Of a stretch of DNA of 64,000 nt, positions 24,550 through 32,582 are shown one piece after another. The position numbers and the translations under genes are program-made. Under the pieces are notes generated by a model. It was not told the DNA's origin. It saw only the letters and a program-made list of their open reading frames with translations, and ran no database searches. The stretch is from Acidobacteriota bacterium (GTDB lineage: Bacteria; Actinomycetota; Acidimicrobiia; Acidimicrobiales; Palsa-688): positions 28,602-92,601 of the forward strand of contig JAGWSF010000001.1 in assembly GCA_028876385.1 (NCBI GenBank). Reading direction: 5' to 3'. Within the stretch, counting starts at the first letter, position 1, and every line of letters starts with the position of its first letter.

Positions 24550-24739
24550 GGCGCGGGGGTGGGCCGGAGGGGGGTGGCGGGAAGGCTCACCCACTTTTTC
24601 TTCTTCCGTGCCCGCCGGTTGCTCACCGCAGGGGAACCCGGCCGCCCCGACGGCTTCTTCCACGTTTTCCGCGGGCGCCACCCGGGGGGGCCGGGCGGGG
24701 GGCGCGGGGGCCGGGCCGGGGGGGCGGGGTCGACGGCTT
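24550..24739. other. Intergenic region before the transferase operon
   Basis: This 190-bp stretch is very G/C-rich with a pyrimidine run (ttttcttcttcc at 24596-24607). No gene is seen. It must contain the promoter of the 24549-19954 operon, but no boxes stand out. Confidence 0.4.
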
Positions 24740-25561
24740 TCAGGCGGTGGCGGTGAAGATGTGGAAGGCGAGGGGGGCGGCGATCAGGTCTCCGTCGCGC
24801 AGGAGGGGGTCGAGGTGGCGGTCCACCGCAGCCCGGGCCGCGTCGAGGTGCTCGTCGGGTATGCCGAGGAAGCGGAGCTGGCCGTCGTCGACGATGGCCT
24901 CCTCGGCGATCAGGGCCTCGACCTGGTGGGGCTGCGAGCGCGGGTCGGACCACCCGGCGTCGGACAGGACCGACAGCACCGCGTCGGCGTCGGCGAAGGC
25001 GAACGGCCCGGTCGGGGACTTACCCGGCGCCGGGGCCGGCGGGGGAGCCGTGAAGGCGGCCACCGCCCGTCCTATGAACCACGGGTTGCGGTCCACGGAC
25101 TGCCAGCAGGCGAACGCCAGGCGCCCACCGGGGACGACATGGGACCGGATGTTGGCGAACGCCTCCACCGGGTCCTCGAAGAACATGACGCCGAACTGGC
25201 TGATGGCCACGTCGAAGGGCTGGTCGTCGATGGGCTCCTGCTGGACGTCTCTCACCACGAAACGCACCGTGGTGGCCGCTTCGGCGGCGGCCCGGCGGCG
25301 GGCGTAGTCGACCAGCGGGGCCGAGATGTCGGCGCCGACCACGGCGCCGGTGGGGCCCACCGCGGCCGCCGCTTGCAGCGCCGCGATGCCGGCGCCGCTG
25401 CCGATGTCGAGGACCCGGTGGCCGGGCTCGGGGCGGGCGGCGTCGATCAGGTAGGGCGTGACGTGGCTGGTCATCGTCTCGCGTTTGGGCCACGCCGAGG
25501 TCCAGTGCTCGTCGTTCCAGCGGCGCCGCTCGGCCTCGTTGACGGTCTCGTTCACGGTCAT
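24740..25561 (-). CDS. Class I SAM-dependent methyltransferase
   Basis: The 273-aa protein has motif I VLDIGSGAGIAALQAA, motif II region VVGADISAPLVDYAR, and FDVAISQFGVMFFEDPVEAFANI with LVPGG-like VVPGGRLAFACWQ, typical of UbiE/MenG-like small-molecule methyltransferases. The substrate is unknown. The start ATG 25561 lies 16 bp after the stop of the DedA-fusion gene, so it may be the last gene of the ABC/DedA operon. Confidence 0.85.
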   Translation of the reverse strand: MTVNETVNEAERRRWNDEHWTSAWPKRETMTSHVTPYLIDAARPEPGHRVLDIGSGAGIAALQAAAAVGPTGAVVGADISAPLVDYARRRAAAEAATTVRFVVRDVQQEPIDDQPFDVAISQFGVMFFEDPVEAFANIRSHVVPGGRLAFACWQSVDRNPWFIGRAVAAFTAPPPAPAPGKSPTGPFAFADADAVLSVLSDAGWSDPRSQPHQVEALIAEEAIVDDGQLRFLGIPDEHLDAARAAVDRHLDPLLRDGDLIAAPLAFHIFTATA

Positions 25562-25577
25562 GTCTGTGTATGCGCTC

Positions 25578-27200
25578 CTAATCGGTGGCCCACGCCGACG
25601 GGTCGAAGACCGGGCCTCCGCCGCGCCGGGCCCGGACCGTCGGCCGGTCGAGCCGGGTGATACCGACGTAGGCGACGAGGGCGAGGATGGGGACGGCGAA
25701 GAGGACGGTGGCTGTGGGGTGGCCGATGCCGATCCCCCCGGCGGCCCGGGAGAAGCCCAGGTAGTCGGCGAAGGACGCCCCTAGGGGGCGGGTGAGGATG
25801 TAGGCCAGCCAGAAGGCCACGACCGAGTCGAGCCGGGCCGTGGCGTAGGCCAGGCCGGGCAGGGCGAACAGACCTATGAACATGATTCCCGACGCCAGGT
25901 AGCCGAGGTGGAAGGTCATGGCCGTCAGGTCGCCGACGGCGGTGCCGAGCGCGAAGGTGGACAGCACGGTGGCCCAGTAGAACAGCTCCCGGCGGGGCGT
26001 GAACACGCTGTGGATGGACAGCGTCCCCTCCACCCGGCGCCACACCGCCAGGATGACCACCAGGGCCGCCAGGTAGAACAGGCTGGACACCAGGTAGGGG
26101 ATGTGCAGGCCGATGTGCAGCACGTCGGCGGCCATGGTGCCGAAGACCGCGACCATGGCCACCGCCAACCAGTAGGTCCACGGGTTGTAGCGGGTGGCCT
26201 TCAGCTGCAGCCTCATGGCCCACACGAACGCGGCCAGGCCGATGAGCACGGCCAGGTACTGGTTGATGCCGTGCACGAGCGAGTCCGACAGCGACTCGCC
26301 CATGGCCGTGGACAGCAGCTTGATGGCCCAGAAAACGCCGGTGATGCGGGCCGGGACCTTGATGGCCCCGGCCGGACCTCCGTCGCCGAGCAGGGCCGAT
26401 ACCGTCCACCGTGGCTCGCTCCGCCGCCCACCGGAGCGGGCGGGTGAGCGCACCGGGTCCCCGGCGGCAGCTTCGGGCGCCGGGGCGGTGACTCGGGTGG
26501 GGGTCGGGCCGGCGGCTCGGGTGGGGGCCGGGCGGGTGGCGGCGTGGCTCGGGCGGGTGGCGGCGTGGCCGGCGTCGGTGGCGTCGGTGGCGTCGGTGGC
26601 GGCGTGGAAGCTGCGCCAGCGGTGCCAGACCAGCACCCCGAGGGTCAGGGCGGCGAGAGCGCCGAGCAGGTAGCCGGCGTCGCTGAAGCCCTTCATGACC
26701 GTCCGCCACTGGCCGCCGATGCCGTAGCCGATGAGGGCCATGGCCCCGTCCCACAGCAGCGAGCCGATGGCGGTGAGGATCCCGAAGCGCAACGCCGGCA
26801 CCCGGGCCACGCCGGCCGGCACGGCCACGAAGTTGCGGATCACCGGGAGCAGCCGGCTGCCCAGCACCCCCCAGCGTTCGTGGCGTCGGTACCAGCCCTC
26901 GGCCCGGTCCAGGTCGGCCGGGCTGAGCAGGACGTAACGGCCGTAGCGCTCGACGAGAGGCCGGCCGCCGGCCCGCCCGACGGCCCAGGCGATGTAGGCC
27001 CCGACCACCTCGCCGGCGGTGCCGGCCACGATGACGCCGGGCAGGCTCAGCGTGCCCTGGGAGGCCAGCACCCCGCCGAAGCCGAGGGTCAACTCCGAGG
27101 AGGTCGGCACGCAGCACGACTGCAGGACCGACAGGATGAAGATGGCGACGTAGCCGGACGACGAAACGAAACTCGTCGGGTTCAGCAGAGCCAGCGTCAA
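25578..27200 (-). CDS. DedA domain fused to COG4705-type membrane protein
   Basis: The 540-aa protein starts at TTG 27200 (GGAGGG 10 nt upstream), 2 nt after the permease stop. Residues 1-190 are a DedA domain (GFGGVLASQGTLSLPGVIVAGTAGEVVGAYIAW, LGSRLLPVIRNFVAVPAGVARV). About 70 residues of Ala/Thr/Pro/Arg linker with short repeats follow. Residues 275-540 match COG4705 membrane-anchored proteins (FYWATVLSTFALGTAVGDLTA, FWLAYILTRPLGASFADYL, with a GGIGIGHPTATV loop). The two families are normally separate proteins. It probably acts on membrane lipids; the role of the second half is unknown. Confidence 0.78.
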   Translation of the reverse strand: MTLALLNPTSFVSSSGYVAIFILSVLQSCCVPTSSELTLGFGGVLASQGTLSLPGVIVAGTAGEVVGAYIAWAVGRAGGRPLVERYGRYVLLSPADLDRAEGWYRRHERWGVLGSRLLPVIRNFVAVPAGVARVPALRFGILTAIGSLLWDGAMALIGYGIGGQWRTVMKGFSDAGYLLGALAALTLGVLVWHRWRSFHAATDATDATDAGHAATRPSHAATRPAPTRAAGPTPTRVTAPAPEAAAGDPVRSPARSGGRRSEPRWTVSALLGDGGPAGAIKVPARITGVFWAIKLLSTAMGESLSDSLVHGINQYLAVLIGLAAFVWAMRLQLKATRYNPWTYWLAVAMVAVFGTMAADVLHIGLHIPYLVSSLFYLAALVVILAVWRRVEGTLSIHSVFTPRRELFYWATVLSTFALGTAVGDLTAMTFHLGYLASGIMFIGLFALPGLAYATARLDSVVAFWLAYILTRPLGASFADYLGFSRAAGGIGIGHPTATVLFAVPILALVAYVGITRLDRPTVRARRGGGPVFDPSAWATD

Positions 27201-27202
27201 AT

Positions 27203-28030
27203 TCAGGCGTCCCTCCGCCGCAACTCTACCGCGGCGACCACCAGGGCGGCGGCGCACCAGGCGCAGAACACCCCGAAGCCGGTCCACGGAGCCAGCACGC
27301 TGCCATCGCTGCGCAGCGTCCACAGGGCGCTGCCGGCGGCGCCGGGCAGGTAGGGACCCACCGTGTTGTTCCAGCTGGCCGGCAGGGCGTTGAAGATGAC
27401 CGGGAGGATGAGCAGCAGCCCGAACAGGGCGGCGATGCCGCCCGCGGTGGAGCGCACGATGAAGCCGAGAGCCAGGCCGAGCAGCCCGACCAGGGTCAGG
27501 TAGGCGGCGGCGCCGAAGACGGCCCGCACCGCCCCGGGGTGGCCCCAGCCGACGCTGTGGCTGGCGAGGAGGCTCTGGCCGGCGGTGAAGGCCACCACGG
27601 TGGCGGCCAGCGAGCACACGAAGCTGACGGCGGCGAACACCAACGCCTTGCCCGCCAGGACCGGCAAGCGACGGGGGGCGGCCCCGAGCGTGGCCCGCAC
27701 CATGCCGGTGCTGTACTCGCCGCTGATGAACAGCACGCCGAGCACGCCGATGGTGAGCTGGGCCAGGTTGACCCCGACCAGGGAGCGGTCCACGGCGTTG
27801 AACCGCAGTCGTTCGATCTCGGTCATCGACGACCAGTGGGAGTTGGTGAAGTACGACACCAGCGAGCCGATGCCGATCACGGCCACGACGGTGACGGCCA
27901 TCACGATCCACGACGACCGCAGCGTGCGGAACTTGATCCACTCGGAGCGGGCCACGGTGGCGGTGGTTACGGGGCTGACCGCCACCCGGGGGGCGGTGCC
28001 GGGGTGGGTGGGGGCGGTGGTGACGCTCAT
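27203..28030 (-). CDS. ABC-2 type transporter permease
   Basis: The 275-aa protein has six hydrophobic segments. IKFRTLRSSWIVMAVTVV and ISGEYSTGMVRATLGAAPRRLPVLAGKALV are typical of BcrB/NatB-like permeases. ATG 28030 overlaps the ATPase stop. It pairs with the ATPase at 28027-28947 and is paralogous to the permease at 44958-45779 (EYATGMIRSTMSAEPRRLPVL). Confidence 0.88.
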   Translation of the reverse strand: MSVTTAPTHPGTAPRVAVSPVTTATVARSEWIKFRTLRSSWIVMAVTVVAVIGIGSLVSYFTNSHWSSMTEIERLRFNAVDRSLVGVNLAQLTIGVLGVLFISGEYSTGMVRATLGAAPRRLPVLAGKALVFAAVSFVCSLAATVVAFTAGQSLLASHSVGWGHPGAVRAVFGAAAYLTLVGLLGLALGFIVRSTAGGIAALFGLLLILPVIFNALPASWNNTVGPYLPGAAGSALWTLRSDGSVLAPWTGFGVFCAWCAAALVVAAVELRRRDA

Positions 28031-28947
28031 GCGGCGCTCCCGTCGAGGCTGGCCGCCCGGTACTCGACCGAGTCGGAGGTGAGGGTCATGAACACGTCCT
28101 CGAGCGAGGCGCTCTCGACGCGCAGCTCGTAGACGGCCAGGCCGTGGCGGCGGGCCGTCTCGCCGACCTGCTCGGCGGAGGCGCCGCGCACTTCCAGCAG
28201 CCCGGCCTCGCGGCTGGTGACGGTGACGTCGGGGCCGGCCAGGTGGTCGCGCAGTTCGCTGGCCTCGGGGGAGCGGACCACGACCGTGCTCGACGCCCCC
28301 TCGAGCAGCTCGGCGGTCTCCACGTCGGCGATGAGGCGGCCCCGCCCGACGACGATCACGTGCTGGGCGGTCAGCGCCATCTCGGCCATCAGGTGGCTGG
28401 AGAGGAACACCGTCCGGCCCTCGCTGGCCAGGCCCCTCAGCAGGTTGCGGACCCAGCGGACTCCTTCGGGGTCGAGACCGTTGATCGGTTCGTCGAGGAT
28501 GACCGTGGCCGGGTCGGCGAGCAGGGCGGCGGCGATGCCCAACCGCTGGCCCATGCCGAGCGAGAAGCTCCCCACCCGCTTGGAGGCGACCTCGGACAGG
28601 CCCACCAGGTCGAGGACCTCGTCGACGCGCCGGGTCGAGATGCGGTGGGTGGCGGCCAGGGCCAGGAGGTGGTTGCGGGCCGAGCGTCCGGTGTGGATGG
28701 AGCGGGCCTCGAGGAGGGCGCCGACCTCCGACAGCGGGGCGGGATGGTCGGCGTAGGCCCGGCCGTTGACCGTCACCGAGCCGCTGGTCGGGCGGTCGAG
28801 GCCGAGGATCAGCCTCATGGTGGTGGACTTGCCCGACCCGTTGGGCCCCAAGAAGCCGGTGACGATGCCCGGCCGGACCTCGAAGTCGAGGTGGTCGACG
28901 GCGGTCTTGGGGCCGTACCGCTTGGTCAGGCTCCGGGCCTCTATCAC
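28027..28947 (-). CDS. ABC transporter ATP-binding protein (BcrA/drug-export type)
   Basis: The 306-aa protein from GTG 28947 has Walker A GPNGSGKST, Q-loop region, signature SLGMGQRLGIA, Walker B VILDEPINGLDP and H-loop SSHLMAEM. The C-terminal ~80 residues form the usual extension of peptide or drug exporters. With the permease it forms an efflux ABC module. It is very similar to the ATPase at 45776-46702, so one module is a duplicate of the other. Confidence 0.9.
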   Translation of the reverse strand: MIEARSLTKRYGPKTAVDHLDFEVRPGIVTGFLGPNGSGKSTTMRLILGLDRPTSGSVTVNGRAYADHPAPLSEVGALLEARSIHTGRSARNHLLALAATHRISTRRVDEVLDLVGLSEVASKRVGSFSLGMGQRLGIAAALLADPATVILDEPINGLDPEGVRWVRNLLRGLASEGRTVFLSSHLMAEMALTAQHVIVVGRGRLIADVETAELLEGASSTVVVRSPEASELRDHLAGPDVTVTSREAGLLEVRGASAEQVGETARRHGLAVYELRVESASLEDVFMTLTSDSVEYRAASLDGSAA

Positions 28948-29167
28948 GGCTGAGTCGCTTCTGCGCGCATGGAACCAAACGCTAAGGGGCCGGTCCGGTG
29001 GGAGGAAGCGGCTGGAGGATGATTGTCGCACCGGCGGGCTACGCCCTTTGGATGACGCGTCTACGACCCTGGTATGACCCCCGGATCGGGGGACCCGGCG
29101 CCCACCGCGGGCCCGTATCGTTGGGGACCGACGGCGGGCCCGGGCCCGGCAAACCGAGGGAGACGTC

Positions 29168-29599
29168 ATGTCACGGGTGAATACCTATCTCAACTTCGCC
29201 GGCCAAGCCGAGGAGGCCTTCGGTTTCTACGCCGCGATCTTCGGCACCGAGATCACCATGCTCAGCCGCTTCTCGGACATGCCCGATATGGGACCCGGGG
29301 CGCTTCCCCCCGAGGAGGCGGGGCTGGTCATGCACGCCGAGCTGCCCATCATCGGCGGTCACCTGCTCATGGCTACCGACATGTTGGAATCCATGGGCCA
29401 TCAGGTCCGCATCGGCAACAACACCACCATCTGTCTCGACGTCGACAGTCGCGACGAAGCCGACCGGCTCTACGGCGCCCTGTCCGAGGGCGGCTCCGAA
29501 GGAGCCCCCATGGCCGATATGCCCTGGGGGGCTTATTGGGGGGTCATCCTCGACCGCTACGGCATCCGCTGGATGGTCAACCACACCCCGGCGCAGTAG
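29168..29599 (+). CDS. PhnB-like VOC-family protein
   Basis: The 143-aa glyoxalase/bleomycin-resistance fold protein of the PhnB/YjdN branch has VNTYLNFAGQAEEAFGFYAAIFG, MHAELPIIGGHLLMATD and the terminal WGAYWGVILDRYGIRWMVN. ATG 29168 is preceded by GGGAGACGTC. It is a stand-alone gene divergent from the ABC module; an imperfect hairpin CCCCCG-gat-CGGGGG lies at 29078-29092 in its upstream region. The substrate is unknown. Confidence 0.85.
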   Translation: MSRVNTYLNFAGQAEEAFGFYAAIFGTEITMLSRFSDMPDMGPGALPPEEAGLVMHAELPIIGGHLLMATDMLESMGHQVRIGNNTTICLDVDSRDEADRLYGALSEGGSEGAPMADMPWGAYWGVILDRYGIRWMVNHTPAQ

Positions 29600-29657
29600 C
29601 GGGCCGACCGGGCCGGCCGGGTCGGCCGGGTCGGCCGGCACGGCTTACCGGCATGGT

Positions 29658-30655
29658 TCAGAGATGCACGGGGGACATGTCGGCGTAGCGGTCGCCGGCG
29701 GTGGCGCCGGCGGGGGCGGCCTCGTCGATGGCCCGCAGGTCCTCGGGGCTCAGCTCGATGTCGAGCGCGGCGATGTTCTGCTCCAGGTAGCTGCGCCGTT
29801 TGGTGCCGGGGATGGGGACCACGTCGTCGCCCTGGGCCAGGACCCAGGCCAGAGCCAACTGGCTGGGGGTCACGTCGCGCTCGGAGGCGATCTGGCGCAC
29901 CCGGTCGACCAGCTCCAGGTTCTTCTCGAAGTTCTCCCCTTGGAAGCGGGGCGAGTGGCGGCGGAAGTCGTCGGGGTCGAGGTCGTCGAGGCGGCGGATG
30001 TCCCCGGTCAGGAATCCCCGGCCGAGGGGGGAGTAGGCGACGAATCCGATTCCGAGGTCCCGGACGGTGGCCAGCACGTCATTGTCCTCGACGTCGCGCG
30101 ACCAGAGGGACCATTCGGTCTGCACGGCGGTCACGGGATGCACCCGGTGGGCGCGGCGGATGGTCTCGGGGGCCGCCTCGCTGATCCCGAGGTGGGTCAC
30201 CTTGCCCGCCTCGGGATCAGCTCCGACATGGCGCCCCACGTCTCCTCCACGGCGACCTTGGGATCCACGCGGTGCTGGTAGTAGAGGTCGATGTGGTCGA
30301 CCCCGAGCCGGGCCAGGCTGGCGTCGCAGGCCCGCCGTACGTAATCGGGCCGACCGTTGACCCCGAGGCGGGTGCCGTCCTCGCGCCGCTCGTTGCCGAA
30401 CTTGGTGGCCAGGACGACCTCGTGGCGCCGGCCGGCGATGGCCCGGCCCACCAGCTTCTCGTTGGTGAACGGCCCGTACATGTCGGCGGTGTCCAAGAAG
30501 ACCACGCCGGCGTCGAGGGCGGCGTGGATCACCGTCACCGACTCGTCGTCGTCGCCTCGACCGTAGAACTCGGACATGCCCATGCAGCCCAAGCCCTCAG
30601 CCGAAACGTCGAGCGCGGCGCGACCTGATCCCAGGGTGCGGTGGGCTACGGGCAT
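29658..30655 (-). pseudogene. Aldo/keto reductase, split by a one-base frameshift
   Basis: The N-terminal half reads from ATG 30655 (GGAGG upstream; [46 protein letters not shown]) to near 30215; the C-terminal half ([51 protein letters not shown]) lies in another frame. The break is at ctg-atccc-gag, where one C appears missing from a run of C. Joined, the two halves make about 330 residues, the normal length of AKR13-like reductases. It is a pseudogene or a sequencing error in a homopolymer. Catalytic D, Y and K positions look intact. Confidence 0.8.
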
Positions 30656-30806
30656 GGTGGGCCTCCTCGATGGTCGGGGGGCTCCCAACCTACCGGGGGG
30701 AGGTGGCGGCGCGGCCGGCCTGTCCCTTTTGTCGGGGTCCGGGCGGGGGCGGGGGCGGGGGTGATGACCTTCGGCCCTAGCGCACCGCACCGCCGGCAAG
30801 ATGAAG

Positions 30807-30829
30807 ATTAACGCTGTTAATGCAGCGTT
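30807..30829. promoter_or_regulatory. Palindromic operator upstream of diiron protein gene
   Basis: ATTAAC-GCT-GTTAAT (30807-30821) is a perfect 6+6 palindrome. It overlaps a second dyad AACGCTG-TTAATG-CAGCGTT (30810-30829). It is AT-rich in a very GC-rich neighbourhood and ends 27 nt before the GTG at 30857, as expected for a TetR-type repressor site. Confidence 0.65.
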
Positions 30830-30856
30830 GCTGCCCGCAGTGGGAGGGACCGCAAA

Positions 30857-31933
30857 GTGGCCTCGGACAACCTCGGCGAGCTCGAATCCCTGCTCGCCAT
30901 CACCAACCTCGACGGCGATTCACCCGATCACCGGGTCGACTCCCGCTACCAGACGGTGTTCACCTGGAACTACGACAAGGGCGCCCGGTCCCGCCTGGAC
31001 CGCCTCTACGAGAAGGCCAAGACGGCCCAGTGGAACGCCCGCACCGACATGGCCTGGGACACCGACGTCGACCCGGAGCGGGTGGTGCGCTCGAACCGGG
31101 AGCTGATGGGGGCCAACGGATTGGACGTCGACGTGACCGGCACGCCTTTCGAACGCTGGACCGACGACCAGTGGGTGCAGCTCGGGATCGAGAGCCAGAA
31201 CTGGATGCTGTCGCAGTTCCTCCACGGCGAGCAGGGAGCCCTGATCTGCACCGCCCGCATCGTGGAGACGGTGCCGTGGATCGACGCCAAGTACTACGCC
31301 TCCACCCAGGTCATGGACGAGGCCCGCCACGTCGAGGTCTTCAGCCGCTACCTCGACGACAAGCTGGACGGCCGCTATCCCATCAACGTCCATCTCGGCG
31401 CCCTCCTCGACGACATTCTGAGCGAGGACCGCTTCGACATGACCTACCTGGGCATGCAGATCATGGTGGAGGGACTGGCCCTGGCCGCGTTCGGTTTCAT
31501 GCACGAGACGACCACCGAGCCGCTGCTCAAGGACATCCTGCGCCACGTCATGTCCGACGAGGCCCGCCACGTGGCTTTCGGGGTGCTGTCCCTGCAGGAG
31601 TTCTACGCCGGCCTGTCGAGCGCCGAGCTGATGGAACGCAAGGAGTTCGCCTACGACGCCGCCGTGCGCATGCGCGACCGTTTCATGCAGCAGGAGGTTT
31701 GGGAGCGGCTGGGCGTACCGGTCAAGGACGCAGTGCAGGTGATCACCCGTTCACCGGAGCGGCAGATGTTCCAGCGCATGCTGTTCTCGAAGATCGTGCC
31801 CAACTGCAAGAAGCTGGGCCTGCTCGACCAGGGCGGCACGTGGCTGCGGGACCGTTTCGGCGAGCTGGGCGTGATCGAGTTCGAGCACCTGGCCGACACC
31901 GGGGACGAGTACGAGGCTCTGCAGGTCGCCTGA
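30857..31933 (+). CDS. Ferritin-like diiron protein (R2/AurF-like)
   Basis: The 358-aa helical protein has two DEARH motifs, each about 35 residues after an acidic helix: [16 protein letters not shown] ... [11 protein letters not shown] and [12 protein letters not shown] ... [13 protein letters not shown]. This is the ligand pattern of dinuclear-iron ferritin-like oxygenases and R2-like proteins. GTG 30857 has GGAGGG upstream. The substrate is unknown. A palindrome in its promoter suggests repression by a TetR-type regulator, and the frameshifted aldo/keto reductase is divergent. Confidence 0.78.
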   Translation: MASDNLGELESLLAITNLDGDSPDHRVDSRYQTVFTWNYDKGARSRLDRLYEKAKTAQWNARTDMAWDTDVDPERVVRSNRELMGANGLDVDVTGTPFERWTDDQWVQLGIESQNWMLSQFLHGEQGALICTARIVETVPWIDAKYYASTQVMDEARHVEVFSRYLDDKLDGRYPINVHLGALLDDILSEDRFDMTYLGMQIMVEGLALAAFGFMHETTTEPLLKDILRHVMSDEARHVAFGVLSLQEFYAGLSSAELMERKEFAYDAAVRMRDRFMQQEVWERLGVPVKDAVQVITRSPERQMFQRMLFSKIVPNCKKLGLLDQGGTWLRDRFGELGVIEFEHLADTGDEYEALQVA

Positions 31934-32020
31934 CCGGAGGGCGGCGCCGCTCGGTGCAAGAACACGGGATCGGGGTAACACGCCTGCGGGTGGATCAGTT
32001 TGGTGACCCGAGGAGGACCG

Positions 32021-32530
32021 ATGCCCGACGTGTGCGACCTGATTCTCGATGACCACGAGGAGTTCCGCCGCCGCTTCGCCGAGCTCGACGAGCTGCGTGG
32101 CCGAGGCGGCGAGGCGGCCCTCCTCGAGCCGGTGTGGGGTCCGCTGGCGGCCAAGCTCGAGGTGCACGCCTCGGCCGAGGAGGAGATCTTCTACCCCCGC
32201 CTGATGAAGGAGGGCAGCCGAGCCGAGGAGGAGACATCCGACGCCATCGACGATCACAACGAGATCCGCGACGCCATCCGCCGAGCCGGCTCCGAGGCGA
32301 TCGGCTCGGACGAGTGGTGGGACGCGGTGACGGCCGCCCGCAAAGCCAACAGCGACCACATGGCCGAGGAGGAGCGCGGCGCCCTTGCCGACTTCCGGGT
32401 CCACGCCGCCGCCGGGCAGCGCCAGGAGATGGGCGCGACCTGGGTCGACTACGAGGCCCGCCACGCCGGCGGGCGGGGCGTGGACACCTCCGACCAGGAC
32501 AAGGACGCCTACCTGTCGCGGCACCGCTGA
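32021..32530 (+). CDS. Hemerythrin HHE-domain protein
   Basis: The 169-aa protein has iron-ligand candidates in order: DHEEFRRRF, HASAEEEIFYP, DHNEIRDAI and SDHMAEEE. This matches the HHE cation-binding family with a diiron site for O2, NO or iron handling. ATG 32021 has GAGGAGG 6 nt upstream. It follows the diiron protein gene by 87 bp in the same direction and ends at a bidirectional terminator. Confidence 0.88.
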   Translation: MPDVCDLILDDHEEFRRRFAELDELRGRGGEAALLEPVWGPLAAKLEVHASAEEEIFYPRLMKEGSRAEEETSDAIDDHNEIRDAIRRAGSEAIGSDEWWDAVTAARKANSDHMAEEERGALADFRVHAAAGQRQEMGATWVDYEARHAGGRGVDTSDQDKDAYLSRHR

Positions 32531-32542
32531 ACGCCCAGGGGC

Positions 32543-32582
32543 GGCACTACTCCTGAGCGCCGCGGCGCTCAGTAGGAGTGCC
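32543..32582. terminator. Bidirectional terminator hairpin
   Basis: TGAGCGCC-GC-GGCGCTCA (32554-32571), extended after a 5-nt internal loop by GGCACT/AGTGCC. It sits between convergent genes and includes the stop codon of the beta-propeller gene. Confidence 0.65.

Noticed and set aside
29121..29128. TTGGGGAC half-site before the VOC gene as a DosR box
   Set aside because: Only one half-site is present; the second arm does not match.
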